Shown piece after piece: positions 12,434 through 20,933 of a stretch of 64,000 nt of DNA. This DNA comes from Streptomyces broussonetiae. GTDB taxonomy: Bacteria > Actinomycetota > Actinomycetes > Streptomycetales > Streptomycetaceae. Positions within the stretch are counted from its first letter, which is position 1; every line of letters begins with the position of its first letter. Location of the stretch: the NCBI RefSeq assembly GCF_009796285.1, contig NZ_CP047020.1:2170001-2234000 (forward strand), given 5' to 3'. The notes beneath the pieces were generated by a model that was not told where the DNA came from, searched no databases, and saw nothing but the letters and a program-made list of their open reading frames with translations. A program made the position numbers and the translations under genes.

Positions 12434-13015
12434 CTACTGGTCGGTCTGCTTCACACCGAGCAGCACGGTGTCGCGACCGTCCTCCTCGGCGAGTTGGACC
12501 TTGACCGTCTCCCGCAGCGACGTGGGGAGGTTCTTGCCGACGTAGTCGGCACGGATCGGCAGTTCGCGGTGGCCCCGGTCGACCAGGACCGCGAGTTGCA
12601 CCGCGCGCGGGCGCCCGATGTCGTTCAGGGCGTCCAGGGCCGCGCGGATGGTGCGGCCGGAGAAGAGCACGTCGTCGACGAGGACGACCAGCTTGCCGTC
12701 GATGCCGTCACCGGGGATCTCGGTGCGGGCCAGCGCACGCGGCGGGTGCATGCGCAGGTCGTCGCGGTACATGGTGATGTCGAGGGAGCCGACCGGGATC
12801 TTGCGGTCGGTGATCTGCGCCAGCTTGACGGCGAGCCGCTGGGCGAGGAAGACGCCCCGGGTCGGAATGCCGAGCAGCACCACGTCGTCGGCGCCCTTGG
12901 CGCGCTCCACGATCTCGTGGGCGATACGGGTCAGCACCCGCGCGATGTCGGGACCCTCGAGAACGGGCCGCGCATCGGACGTCTGCGGAAGCGCAGACGA
13001 GTCATGCATGTCCAT
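12434..13015 (-). CDS. pyrR: PyrR, UMP-sensing RNA-binding regulator / uracil phosphoribosyltransferase
   Basis: PyrR binds pyr mRNA when UMP is high and also carries phosphoribosyltransferase activity. The PRPP-binding motif [13 protein letters not shown] is at 110-122, and the early [13 protein letters not shown] segment is typical. At 193 aa it is a normal PyrR. It is the first gene of the cluster, and its own leader contains a PyrR binding loop whose 3' strand includes the ribosome binding site (13025-13060). This suggests autogenous translational control of the whole operon, as described for mycobacteria. Confidence 0.96.
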   Translation of the reverse strand: MDMHDSSALPQTSDARPVLEGPDIARVLTRIAHEIVERAKGADDVVLLGIPTRGVFLAQRLAVKLAQITDRKIPVGSLDITMYRDDLRMHPPRALARTEIPGDGIDGKLVVLVDDVLFSGRTIRAALDALNDIGRPRAVQLAVLVDRGHRELPIRADYVGKNLPTSLRETVKVQLAEEDGRDTVLLGVKQTDQ

Positions 13016-13024
13016 ACGAAACGG

Positions 13025-13060
13025 ACCTCCTTCTCCGCCTCACGGGACGGACCTTAAAGG
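13025..13060 (-). promoter_or_regulatory. PyrR-binding loop sequestering the pyrR Shine-Dalgarno
   Basis: Read on the minus strand from 13060, the RNA begins CCUUUAAGG and folds a five-pair upper stem (13050-13046 with 13039-13035). Its hexaloop is CCGUGA, so the apex reads UCCCGUGAGG and matches the known PyrR loop consensus UCCNGNGAGG. A lower stem pairs CCUU (13060-13057) with AAGG (13032-13029), leaving a 5' purine-rich bulge. AAGG is the first half of the Shine-Dalgarno AAGGAGGU, ten bases before the pyrR ATG. PyrR/UMP binding should therefore block initiation. Confidence 0.85.
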
Positions 13061-13169
13061 ACGTCGGATTTGCGCCATCCACGGTAGCAGGTCGCGGAAC
13101 GGGCCCCGATCACCCCCTTGGCCTAATCGGCTGCCGCTACCACGGAAGAGTCGGTGTGGACCATTCGGC

Positions 13170-13212
13170 TTGACGCAGAAGAGTCACGCTGCGTAACCTC
13201 ACAGTGAGTTAC
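13170..13212 (+). promoter_or_regulatory. bldD promoter with overlapping dyad (candidate BldD operator)
   Basis: TTGACG (13170-13175), an 18-base spacer and TAACCT (13194-13199) form a good primary-sigma promoter 57 bases before bldD. Over the -10 and start point lies the dyad GTAACCTCACAGTGAGTTAC (13193-13212), with the perfect core CTCAC-A-GTGAG. BldD represses its own gene in S. coelicolor, so this dyad is the likely operator; the assignment is from position and symmetry. Confidence 0.75.
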
Positions 13213-13268
13213 CAGCCGCGCGGCGGGCAACAGCGCCGGCCGCGTCGACACAGTGTCCGGGGAGCTAT

Positions 13269-13772
13269 ATGTCCAGCGAATACGCCAAACAGCTCGGGGC
13301 CAAGCTCCGGGCCATCCGCACCCAGCAGGGCCTTTCCCTCCACGGTGTCGAGGAGAAGTCCCAGGGGCGCTGGAAGGCCGTGGTGGTCGGGTCCTACGAG
13401 CGTGGCGACCGTGCGGTGACCGTGCAGCGGCTCGCCGAGCTGGCTGATTTCTATGGCGTTCCGGTGCAGGAGCTGCTTCCGGGCACCACGCCGGGCGGCG
13501 CCGCCGAGCCGCCGCCGAAGCTGGTCCTGGACCTGGAGCGGCTGGCCACCGTGCCGGCCGAGAAGGCGGGCCCTCTGCAGCGCTACGCGGCGACGATCCA
13601 GTCCCAGCGCGGTGACTACAACGGCAAGGTGCTCTCCATCCGCCAGGACGACCTGCGCACCCTGGCCGTCATCTACGACCAGTCCCCCTCGGTCCTGACC
13701 GAGCAGCTGATCAGCTGGGGCGTCCTGGACGCGGACGCCCGGCGCGCGGTGGCCACGCACGAAGAGGCCTGA
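13269..13772 (+). CDS. bldD: Developmental master repressor BldD
   Basis: BldD represses sporulation genes during vegetative growth and dimerises around tetrameric c-di-GMP. The N-terminal XRE-type helix-turn-helix occupies about residues 8-65 (LRAIRTQQGLSLHGVEEKS). A short linker leads to the C-terminal domain with both c-di-GMP signature motifs, R114-G-D116 and R125-Q-D-D128. The length is 167 aa. It is alone on the plus strand, with its own promoter and dyad operator upstream and a 21-bp-stem terminator downstream, and is divergent from pyrR. Confidence 0.98.
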   Translation: MSSEYAKQLGAKLRAIRTQQGLSLHGVEEKSQGRWKAVVVGSYERGDRAVTVQRLAELADFYGVPVQELLPGTTPGGAAEPPPKLVLDLERLATVPAEKAGPLQRYAATIQSQRGDYNGKVLSIRQDDLRTLAVIYDQSPSVLTEQLISWGVLDADARRAVATHEEA

Positions 13773-13798
13773 GCCGCTCAGCACCTGCGCAGAAACGT

Positions 13799-13844
13799 GC
13801 CGCCGGGGCGGCCGGAACCGCATGGTTCCGGCCGCCCCGGCGGC
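13799..13844 (+). terminator. bldD terminator
   Basis: A perfect 21-bp stem (13799-13819 with 13824-13844) with loop GCAT is followed by GTTT. It starts 27 bases after the bldD stop. Confidence 0.9.
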
Positions 13845-13921
13845 GTTTGGCGTGGTGCGGGCACGTGGTGCAGGCACATGGCGCGGGCGCCACGCCGCGG
13901 TGGCCGGCACACAGAAACGCT

Positions 13922-13955
13922 GGAGGGCCCACAGCAGCCTCGCTGCGGGCCCTCC
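13922..13955 (-). terminator. nusB-side terminator
   Basis: GGAGGGCCC (13922-13930) pairs with GGGCCCTCC (13947-13955); inner GCAG/CTGC can also pair. It lies 18 bases beyond the nusB stop and ends the pepP-efp-nusB transcript, facing the bldD terminator. Confidence 0.8.
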
Positions 13956-13972
13956 CGGCATGTCGTACCGGC

Positions 13973-14407
13973 TTATGCCTCGTCGCGGCGCAGCGAGGGC
14001 TTCAGCTCCTTCAGACGGCCCAGCAGGCCGTTGACGAACGCGGGCGAATCGTCCGTGGAGAACTCCTTCGCCAGCTGCACCATCTCGTCCAGGACGACGG
14101 CGTCCGGGGTCGCGTCGACCCAGATCAGCTCGTACGCGCCCAGCCGCAGGATGTTGCGGTCCACGACCGGCATCCGGTCGAGCGTCCAGCCGACCGCGTA
14201 CTGGGCGATCAGCTCGTCGATGCGCTTCGCGTGCTCGGCATAGCCCTCGACCAGCTGCATCGTGTACTCGCTGACCGGAGGCTGCCGGGTGTCGGACCGG
14301 GACAGCCGGACCCAGTCCGCAAGGACCGTCAGGACGTCGGCGCCGCGCTGGTCGCCCTCGAAGAGGATCTGGAAGGCGCGCTTGCGGGCCGTGTTGCGGG
14401 CAGCCAC
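13973..14407 (-). CDS. nusB: Transcription antitermination factor NusB
   Basis: This small all-helical RNA-binding protein joins NusE/S10 on boxA RNA during rRNA transcription. The NusB signature is clear: ARKRAFQILFEGDQRG at the N-terminus, and RMPVVDRNILRLGAYEL with VVLDEMVQLAKEFSTDD late. Length is 144 aa. The GTG start follows the efp stop after two bases, implying coupled translation. efp-nusB order is conserved in actinobacteria. Confidence 0.97.
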   Translation of the reverse strand: MAARNTARKRAFQILFEGDQRGADVLTVLADWVRLSRSDTRQPPVSEYTMQLVEGYAEHAKRIDELIAQYAVGWTLDRMPVVDRNILRLGAYELIWVDATPDAVVLDEMVQLAKEFSTDDSPAFVNGLLGRLKELKPSLRRDEA

Positions 14408-14409
14408 GG

Positions 14410-14976
14410 TTAGCTGTTCACCCGGCCGAGGTAGTCGCTCGTACGGGTGTCGACCTTGATCTTCTCACCGGTGGTGATGAAGAGCGGGACCTGGATCTGG
14501 TGGCCGGTCTCCAGGGTGGCGGGCTTGGTGCCACCGGTGGAGCGGTCACCCTGGACACCCGGCTCGGTCTCCTGGATCACCAGCTCGACGGCGGCCGGCA
14601 GCTCGACGAAGAGCACCTCGCCCTCGTGCTGCGCGACGGTGGCGGTGAAGCCCTCGATCAGGAAGTTCGCGGCGTCGCCGACGGCCTTGCGGTCGATCAT
14701 CAGCTGGTCATACGTGTCCATGTCCATGAAGACGAAGTACTCGCCGTCCATGTACGAGAACTGCATGTCGCGCTTGTCGACGGTGGCCGTTTCGACCTTG
14801 ACGCCGGCGTTGAAGGTCTTGTCGACCACCTTGCCGGACAGCACGTTCTTGAGCTTGGTGCGCACGAAGGCCGGGCCCTTGCCGGGCTTGACGTGCTGGA
14901 ACTCGACGACGGACCAGAGCTGGCCGCCTTCGAGCTTGAGCACCATGCCGTTCTTGAGGTCGTTCGTGGAAGCCAC
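14410..14976 (-). CDS. efp: Translation elongation factor P
   Basis: EF-P binds stalled ribosomes between the P and E sites and promotes bond formation at proline runs. Three beta-barrel domains are implied by the 188-aa length. The tip loop [12 protein letters not shown] carries K33 in the position modified in some bacteria. The C-terminal OB part has [16 protein letters not shown] and [14 protein letters not shown]. The GTG start gives the standard N-terminus [10 protein letters not shown]. It may be relevant to the very proline-rich protein encoded at 16201-17643. Confidence 0.98.
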   Translation of the reverse strand: MASTNDLKNGMVLKLEGGQLWSVVEFQHVKPGKGPAFVRTKLKNVLSGKVVDKTFNAGVKVETATVDKRDMQFSYMDGEYFVFMDMDTYDQLMIDRKAVGDAANFLIEGFTATVAQHEGEVLFVELPAAVELVIQETEPGVQGDRSTGGTKPATLETGHQIQVPLFITTGEKIKVDTRTSDYLGRVNS

Positions 14977-15020
14977 GGTTGCGGAATCTCCTGGACTGAC
15001 GTACGACCCAGGGTCACGCG

Positions 15021-16127
15021 CTACAGCGCGAGCAGCTCCTTGGTCGTGATGGTGAGTAGCTCGGGTCCGCCGTCCGCCTCGGGGCGTACGACGAGCGTGT
15101 CATCGATCCGGACACCGCCCCGGCCCGGGAGGTGGACCCCCGGTTCGACGGTGACCGGCACGCAAGCGTCCAGTTTACCCATGGACGCGGGCGCCAACTG
15201 CGGGTCCTCGTCGATTTCGAGTCCGACCCCGTGTCCGATCAGCGGTGGCAGGGCCTCCGCATAGCCGGCCGAGTCAAGTACGTGGCGGGCCGCACGGTCC
15301 ACGTCACGGTGGGCGGCACCGGGCGCCAGGCGCTCGCGTCCGGCGCGCTGGGCGGCGAAGACCAGGTCGTACAGCTCGACCTGCCAGTCCGCGGGCGACG
15401 TACCGATCACGAAGGTGCGGCCGATCTCGCAGCGGTAGCCCCGGTAGGTCGCGCCCAGGCACACGGAGAGGAAGTCACCCTCCTCCACCCGCCGGTCGGT
15501 GGGACGGTGACCACGCCGGCCGGAGTTCGGGCCGGTGGCCACGGAGGTGGGGAAGGCCGGTCCGTCGGCGCCGTGGTCGACCAGGCGGCGCTCCAGCTCC
15601 AGCGCGAGATGCCGTTCGGTACGGCCGACCAGGATGGACTCCAGCAGTTCGCCGAGGGCCTGGTCGGCGATCTCGGCGCCGATACGGAGGCAGGAGATCT
15701 CCTCCTCGTCCTTGACCACCCTGAGCTGCTCGACGGCTCCGCCGAGGTCGCCGAGGCGGAGTCCGGGGGCGACGGCGGAGACGGCTCTGTGCCGGGCCAC
15801 CGTGAGGTGGTGCTCCTCGACGGCCAGGGAGTCGGCGTCCTGGGACACGGCCAGGTCCGCGGCCACGGCTGCCGCGTCGCCGCCGTTCGGTGCAAGGACG
15901 TGCAGACGCAGGTGCTCGTCCGGCCTGCCCTCGTAGGGACGGTCGTCGGGCGGGCCGGTGCAGACGAGAAGGTCCTCGCGCCTGCCGAGCAGCAGGGCGG
16001 AGCCCTGCGGGGCCGCGGCGGCAAGGTAGCGCACGTTGGCCGGGCGAGTGATGAGCGCTGCCGCGGTGCCGGCCGCGGTGAAGTGGTCCCTCAGCCGGGA
16101 TCGACGGGTCGCGTACACCTCTGACAT
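15021..16127 (-). CDS. M24 (Xaa-Pro peptidase-like) family protein with altered metal ligands
   Basis: The fold is the creatinase/aminopeptidase P type: an N-terminal creatinase-like domain (about 1-135) and a C-terminal pita-bread domain. It occupies the Xaa-Pro aminopeptidase locus next to efp that is conserved in actinobacteria. The five metal ligands are poorly kept. The usual first Asp is C223 (SVCLGA), the second Asp is E234 (CEIGRTF), H299 is kept (GHGVGLEI), E328 is kept (TVEPG), and the last Glu is D342 (RIDDT). The usual catalytic His after GLEI is D306. It may have changed chemistry or be a non-enzymatic relative. Length is 368 aa and the frame is intact. Confidence 0.85.
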   Translation of the reverse strand: MSEVYATRRSRLRDHFTAAGTAAALITRPANVRYLAAAAPQGSALLLGRREDLLVCTGPPDDRPYEGRPDEHLRLHVLAPNGGDAAAVAADLAVSQDADSLAVEEHHLTVARHRAVSAVAPGLRLGDLGGAVEQLRVVKDEEEISCLRIGAEIADQALGELLESILVGRTERHLALELERRLVDHGADGPAFPTSVATGPNSGRRGHRPTDRRVEEGDFLSVCLGATYRGYRCEIGRTFVIGTSPADWQVELYDLVFAAQRAGRERLAPGAAHRDVDRAARHVLDSAGYAEALPPLIGHGVGLEIDEDPQLAPASMGKLDACVPVTVEPGVHLPGRGGVRIDDTLVVRPEADGGPELLTITTKELLAL

Positions 16128-16200
16128 GAGACGAGCGTAGGAGTTTTGCGCCGGTTGTGCCGATTCGTGGGGGCCGAGTGGGGTGCGGGGCGGGTGGCGC

Positions 16201-17643
16201 CTACCAGCTCGGTGGGCTTGCTATCGCTCTGGCCAGGACCTCGTCCAGGACTCTTGCCGTGCCGGGGACGTCCAGTTGGGAGTTGTCGATGATCGGGAGG
16301 CCCGAGCCGTACCAGCCGGCCATGCGGCCGTGGATGCGGGCCACCTCCTCGTCGGTGAGGCGGCGGTTGCCGGTGCGTTCGGCGTTGCGCTCCAGGACGA
16401 TGTCCAGGCCCGGGAGCAGGACGACCGGGAGCAGGCCGGGGCCGACGTGGCGCTTCCAGCCGCCGAGACCCACGACCGGCCGGTCCGGGAACACGGCGTC
16501 GTCGAGGATGCAGGAGATGCCGTTGGCGAGGAAGTTGCGGGCGGCGAAGCCGCAGGTGCGGCGGGCCAGCCGGTACTGGGCCTCGGAGTTGTCGTTCCAG
16601 CCGGACTGGGGGTCGGCGAAGCCCGAACGGACCCATTCGCGGACGTCGTCCAGGCTGATGTGCGCGGTGGGCACCCGGCGGTGGTCCGCCCAGTACTTGG
16701 CGACGCTGGTCTTGCCCGCGCCCGCCGGGCCGATCAGCAGGACGGCCAGGGTCGTCGTCGTCGGGTCGGGCACCGCGGCCTGGGCCGGGGCGGCCGTGGG
16801 CACGCCGACGGGGCCGCCGGGCGGCAGCGGCACATGGCCGGTGGTGTCGGGTGCGGCCGACACGGCTCCGTGCTGAGGAGCGGGCGGCTGCGCGGGAGCC
16901 GGCGGCACGGCACCGGAGGAAGCCGCCGGAACACCCGCTGCGGGGAAGCCCTGGACGGGTGGCACAGGAGGAACGGGCACGGGGCCTTGGGCGGGCGGCA
17001 CAGGAGGAACGGGCACGGGGCCTTGGGCGGGCGGCACAGGAGGAACAGGCACGGGGCCTTGGGCGGGCCCCGGATGAGGCGGGGGCACAGGAGCAGGGCC
17101 CTGGGTGTGTGCGGACACCGCATGCGACAACGGCGCAGAACCAGGGTCCTGGGCCGGCACCTGAAGCGGCAGCGACACGGAAGCGGAATCCCGGGCGCCC
17201 ACCGGATGCGGCGAGAACACAGGAGCAAGGCCCTCGGCCGACACCTCGTACGACGACGGCACAGAGGCCGAACCCCGAGCAGCCACCGGATGCGACGAGA
17301 ACCCAGAAGCAGGACCCTGGGCCCCCTCGTACGACGACGGCACAGAAGCCGAACCCCGAGCGGACACCGGATGCGGTGAGAGCGCGGGCGTAGGATCCTG
17401 GGCCGATTCCTCACGCGACCGCGGGGCAGAAGCGGAATCCCGAGCGGAGGCCGGATGAGGCGAAGACGCCCGAGCAGGGCCCTCGGCCGGCATCTGGTGC
17501 GGCGAGGAGGCGGGCGGCGGGATGGGTGGAGGAGACGGGGCGGTGGGGACCGGCGGGTGGTGGGCGGCCGGTGTCCAGCCGGCCTGCGGCCCGTGCCCCG
17601 GCTGCTGGGGCGGCGGCAGCGGCGACCCCACTGCGTGCTGCAT
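16201..17643 (-). CDS. P-loop kinase-like protein with long proline-rich N-terminal extension
   Basis: The C-terminal 180 residues form a P-loop NTPase resembling small-molecule or zeta-toxin-like kinases (AAA_33 type). Walker A is GPAGAGKTS (about 305-313), then HISLDDVREWV, a hydrophobic strand ending in LDD, and a lid-like RNAERTGNRRL. The substrate is unknown. The first ~295 residues are low complexity, rich in Pro, Ala and Ser, with three exact copies of AQGPVPVPPVPP and longer SSYE/HPVxARxSASV repeats. ATG at 17643 has GGAG nine bases upstream. It lies between the M24 gene and the aro terminator and probably has its own promoter. Confidence 0.8.
   Translation of the reverse strand: MQHAVGSPLPPPQQPGHGPQAGWTPAAHHPPVPTAPSPPPIPPPASSPHQMPAEGPARASSPHPASARDSASAPRSREESAQDPTPALSPHPVSARGSASVPSSYEGAQGPASGFSSHPVAARGSASVPSSYEVSAEGLAPVFSPHPVGARDSASVSLPLQVPAQDPGSAPLSHAVSAHTQGPAPVPPPHPGPAQGPVPVPPVPPAQGPVPVPPVPPAQGPVPVPPVPPVQGFPAAGVPAASSGAVPPAPAQPPAPQHGAVSAAPDTTGHVPLPPGGPVGVPTAAPAQAAVPDPTTTTLAVLLIGPAGAGKTSVAKYWADHRRVPTAHISLDDVREWVRSGFADPQSGWNDNSEAQYRLARRTCGFAARNFLANGISCILDDAVFPDRPVVGLGGWKRHVGPGLLPVVLLPGLDIVLERNAERTGNRRLTDEEVARIHGRMAGWYGSGLPIIDNSQLDVPGTARVLDEVLARAIASPPSW
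16961..17068. repeat. Three 36-bp tandem repeats within the P-loop protein gene
   Basis: Units start at 16961, 16997 and 17033; the first two are essentially identical and the third differs by one base at its centre. Each encodes a 12-residue Pro/Val module, so copy-number change keeps the frame. Confidence 0.9.
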
Positions 17644-17971
17644 CCGATGCCACTCCGTCTCGTCGTCTTCGGCTCGTTCGCCCCCGGGGCTCCTGAGTCG
17701 GTGTCGGCAGCCCGATCGTGCTCAGCCCTCAGGGCCTGCGCGCTCCCCACACTCGGCTTCGCTCGCGCGGGTGGGACCCACATGGTCCCTCGACACCGAC
17801 GCCTTCCGGCTCACTCGAGGCAGTTCGTGCTGGCAGCGGGGGTCGGGCCCCGCTCCCTACCGAACGGTACCGCCCCCGGCCGCCGTTTGGTGAAACGGCC
17901 GGGGGCGGCCCGAAGTGCCCATTCCGGAAGGGGAATCGGAACGGATCCGGACGGACGGAACAGTCGGGGAC
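17644..17971. other. Intergenic region between aroB and the P-loop protein gene
   Basis: This 328-base gap holds the aro terminator (17870-17908). The rest, 17644-17869, is the upstream region of the P-loop protein gene. It contains CTCGGCTTCGCTCG near 17753-17766, the kind of short GC-rich word often seen between Streptomyces genes. No clear promoter hexamers or small gene were found. Confidence 0.5.
17870..17908 (-). terminator. Terminator of the aro operon
   Basis: CCGCCCCCGGCC and GTTT pair with AAAC and GGCCGGGGGCGG across loop GGTG, with a three-base bulge on one arm. It lies 64 bases after the aroB stop. Confidence 0.8.
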
Positions 17972-19063
17972 CTACTGACCGACCTCGCCGTACGCGGCGA
18001 GCAGCACAGCCGGGTCCGGGCTCTCCAGGACCGTCGGCTTGGCCAGACCGTCGAGGACGATGAAACGCAGCCGGTCGCCGCGGGACTTCTTGTCGACCTT
18101 CATCGTCTCCAGCAGCTTGGGCCACTGGTCGTAGCGGTAGTGCAGCGGCAGCCCGACCGCTTCGAGGACCGCACGGTGCCGGTCCGCCGTCGCGTCGTCC
18201 AACCGGCCCGCCAGACGGCCCAGTTCGGCGGCGAAGTGCATGCCGACGGCGACCGCCGCGCCGTGCCGCCACTGGTAGCGCTCGTTCTTCTCGATGGCGT
18301 GGCCGAGCGTGTGGCCGTAGTTGAGGATCTCCCGCAGGCCGGATTCCTTCAGGTCCGAGGAGACGACCTCGGCCTTCACCCGGATCGAGCGTTCGATCAG
18401 CTCGGCCGTGTGCGGACCCGCCGGAGTGCGGGCACCCTCGGGATCGGACTCGATCAGCTCCAGGATCACCGGGTCGGCGATGAAGCCGGCCTTGATGACC
18501 TCCGCGAGCCCGGAGACGTAGTCGTTGACCGCGAGGGAGTCCAGCGCGGCGAGGTCGCACAGGACGCCGGCCGGCGGGTGGAAGGCGCCGACGAGGTTCT
18601 TGCCCTCGGCGGTGTTGATGCCGGTCTTGCCGCCGACCGCCGCGTCCACCATGGCGAGGACCGTGGTCGGCACGGCGATCCAGCGGACCCCGCGCAGCCA
18701 GGTCGCGGCCACGAAACCGGCGAGGTCCGTGGTCGCGCCGCCGCCCACGCCGACGATCACGTCGGAACGGGTGAAGTGGGACTGGCCGAGTGCCTTCCAG
18801 CAGTAGGCTGCGACCTCGGCGGTCTTCGCCTCCTCGGCGTTGGGCACCTGGATGGCGACGGCCTCGTAGCCCTGCTCGGCCAGGTCGGCACGGAGCGCGT
18901 CGCCGGTCTCGGCCAGCGCCTCCGGGTGGATCACCGCGACCCGCTGGGCCTGTCGGCCGATCAATCCGCCCAGTTCGCCCAGGAGTTGGCGGCCGACCAG
19001 CACCTCGTACGGCTCGGTGCCCGCCGTGCCGGCGACCTGGATCCGCGTGACTGCCTCGCTCAT
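17972..19063 (-). CDS. aroB: 3-dehydroquinate synthase
   Basis: This NAD- and metal-dependent enzyme converts DAHP to 3-dehydroquinate, the second shikimate step. The nucleotide region shows [14 protein letters not shown], then VGGKTGIN; metal ligands are represented by the Glu in GLAEVIKAG and His residues in [11 protein letters not shown]. Length is 363 aa. Its start overlaps the aroK stop by four bases. It is the last gene of the aro operon, before a hairpin. Confidence 0.97.
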   Translation of the reverse strand: MSEAVTRIQVAGTAGTEPYEVLVGRQLLGELGGLIGRQAQRVAVIHPEALAETGDALRADLAEQGYEAVAIQVPNAEEAKTAEVAAYCWKALGQSHFTRSDVIVGVGGGATTDLAGFVAATWLRGVRWIAVPTTVLAMVDAAVGGKTGINTAEGKNLVGAFHPPAGVLCDLAALDSLAVNDYVSGLAEVIKAGFIADPVILELIESDPEGARTPAGPHTAELIERSIRVKAEVVSSDLKESGLREILNYGHTLGHAIEKNERYQWRHGAAVAVGMHFAAELGRLAGRLDDATADRHRAVLEAVGLPLHYRYDQWPKLLETMKVDKKSRGDRLRFIVLDGLAKPTVLESPDPAVLLAAYGEVGQ

Positions 19064-19578
19064 GCCTTCTTCAACTCCAGTGCTTCCAACGCCTGTTGGG
19101 TAACCTCTTCGGGGGTGCGGTCATCGGTCGGTACGACGGCCGTGGCGACCTCCTCGTACAGGTGCCGCCGGGCTTCCATCAGTTCGCGCCACTGCTTGCG
19201 CGGGTTGACCGCGAGCAGCGGGCGGGCCGCGTTCAGGCCGGTGCGCTTGACCGCCTCGTCCACGTGCATCGAGAGGTAGACCACGCGGTGCCCGGCGAGC
19301 AGCGCGCGGGTGTCCGCGTCGAGGACGGCGCCGCCGCCGAGCGCGAGGACGCCCTCGTGCTCGGCGAGTGCGACGGCGACCGCCCGCTTCTCGATCGCCC
19401 GGAAGGCAGGCTCACCCTCGTCGACGAAGATCTCGGCGATGGTGCGGCCCTCGGCCGCGACGATGTCGTCGTCGGTGTCGCGGTAGCCGACGCCGAGGCG
19501 CTCGGCCAGCAGCTGTCCGACGGTGGACTTGCCGACGCCCATCGGGCCGACCAGGACGACCGCAGGCACGGCGCTCAC
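19060..19578 (-). CDS. aroK: Shikimate kinase
   Basis: This kinase phosphorylates shikimate at O3 with ATP. Walker A is GPMGVGKST (12-20), the shikimate-binding DTDDDIVA follows, then the FRAIEKRAV segment, GGGAV and the lid around [11 protein letters not shown]. Length of 172 aa fits the family. It overlaps aroC upstream and aroB downstream by four bases each, so the three are tightly coupled. Confidence 0.97.
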   Translation of the reverse strand: MSAVPAVVLVGPMGVGKSTVGQLLAERLGVGYRDTDDDIVAAEGRTIAEIFVDEGEPAFRAIEKRAVAVALAEHEGVLALGGGAVLDADTRALLAGHRVVYLSMHVDEAVKRTGLNAARPLLAVNPRKQWRELMEARRHLYEEVATAVVPTDDRTPEEVTQQALEALELKKA

Positions 19579-20759
19579 CGGATGCGGAGGTTGTCGAGGT
19601 AGGACCGTACGTTGCGGCGGGTCTCGGCCACGTTGTCGCCGCCGAACTTCTCCGCGACCGCGTCGGCCAGCACCAGCGCGACCATGGCCTCGGCGACGAT
19701 GCCGGCGGCCGGGACCGCGGAGACGTCAGAGCGCTGGTGGTGCGCCTGGGTCGCCTCGCCGGTGGTCACGTCGACCGTCTGCAGGGCCCGCGGCACGGTC
19801 GCGATCGGCTTCATCGCGGCGCGCACGCGCAGCAGCTCGCCGGTGCTCAGTCCGCCCTCGGTGCCACCGGCGCGACCGGAGACCCGCTTGATGCCCTCGT
19901 CGGTCTTCACGATCTCGTCGTGAGCCTGCGAGCCCGGCACCCGGGCCAGCTCGAAGCCGTCGCCGACCTCGACGCCCTTGATCGCCTGGATGCCCATCAG
20001 GGCGCCCGCCAGCCGGGCGTCCAGCTTGCGGTCCCAGTGCACGTGCGAGCCCAGGCCCACCGGCACGCCGTAGGCCAGGATCTCGACCACACCGCCGAGC
20101 GTGTCGCCGTCCTTGTGGGCCTGGTCGATCTCGGCGACCATCGCCTTCGACGCGTCGGCGTCCAGGCAGCGCACCGGGTCGGCGTCCAGCTTCTCGACGT
20201 CGGCGGGGGTCGGGTAGACGCCCCGCGGGGCCTTCGCGGAGGCCAGCTCGACCACGTGCGAGACGATCTCGATGCCGGTCGTCTCCTTCAGGTACGACCG
20301 GGCGACCGCGCCGAGCGCCACGCGGGCGGCGGTCTCGCGGGCGGAGGCGCGCTCCAGGATCGGGCGGGCCTCGTCGAAGCCGTACTTCTGCATGCCGGCG
20401 AGGTCGGCGTGGCCCGGACGCGGACGGGTCAGCGGCGCGTTGCGGGCGAGCCCGGCCAGCACCTCGGGGTCGACCGGGTCGGCCGCCATGACCTGCTCCC
20501 ACTTGGGCCACTCGGTGTTGCCCACCATGATCGCGACCGGGGAGCCGAGGGTCAGACCGTGCCGGACGCCACCCAGAAAGGTGACCTCGTCACGCTCGAA
20601 CTTCATCCGCGCACCGCGGCCATAGCCGAGCCGCCGCCGCGCGAGGTGGTCCGCCACCATGTCCGTGGTGATCGGCACGCCGGCGGGAAGGCCCTCCAGC
20701 GTCGCGACAAGTGCGGGACCGTGGGATTCCCCCGCGGTCAGCCAACGCAGCCTGCTCAA
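19575..20759 (-). CDS. aroC: Chorismate synthase
   Basis: This FMN-dependent lyase makes chorismate from EPSP, the last common step to aromatic amino acids. The N-terminus [14 protein letters not shown] and the motifs [13 protein letters not shown] and [11 protein letters not shown] are typical; length is 394 aa. The start is TTG at 20759, supported by GAGGAG five bases upstream and an in-frame TGA just before it, leaving no other start. aroK overlaps the 3' end. The 174 bases upstream separate it from aroE. Confidence 0.97.
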   Translation of the reverse strand: MSRLRWLTAGESHGPALVATLEGLPAGVPITTDMVADHLARRRLGYGRGARMKFERDEVTFLGGVRHGLTLGSPVAIMVGNTEWPKWEQVMAADPVDPEVLAGLARNAPLTRPRPGHADLAGMQKYGFDEARPILERASARETAARVALGAVARSYLKETTGIEIVSHVVELASAKAPRGVYPTPADVEKLDADPVRCLDADASKAMVAEIDQAHKDGDTLGGVVEILAYGVPVGLGSHVHWDRKLDARLAGALMGIQAIKGVEVGDGFELARVPGSQAHDEIVKTDEGIKRVSGRAGGTEGGLSTGELLRVRAAMKPIATVPRALQTVDVTTGEATQAHHQRSDVSAVPAAGIVAEAMVALVLADAVAEKFGGDNVAETRRNVRSYLDNLRIR

Positions 20760-20933
20760 CGGTGCTCCTCAATGCTCGCGCCCGGTACTGCCCGCCATAG
20801 GCGTGTGCTCGCGTACGGCGACGGCGCCGCCGGGTGCGCGACCCCGGTACGCCACCTCCGATCCTCCCACGTCCGGGGTGGTTGTCCGGCCGCCGGTCCA
20901 GCAGGCGGACGCGAAAGGGCGGTGCGGGGGCGG

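Noticed and set aside
16961..17068. Three 36-bp repeats, considered as a CRISPR array
   Set aside because: The units are directly adjacent without unique spacers and encode an in-frame 12-residue module.
16183..17379. A plus-strand open frame with His/Arg/Gly repeats opposite the proline-rich protein
   Set aside because: The repeats are the reverse complement of the Pro/Val modules; the minus-strand frame has the P-loop domain and the correct start.
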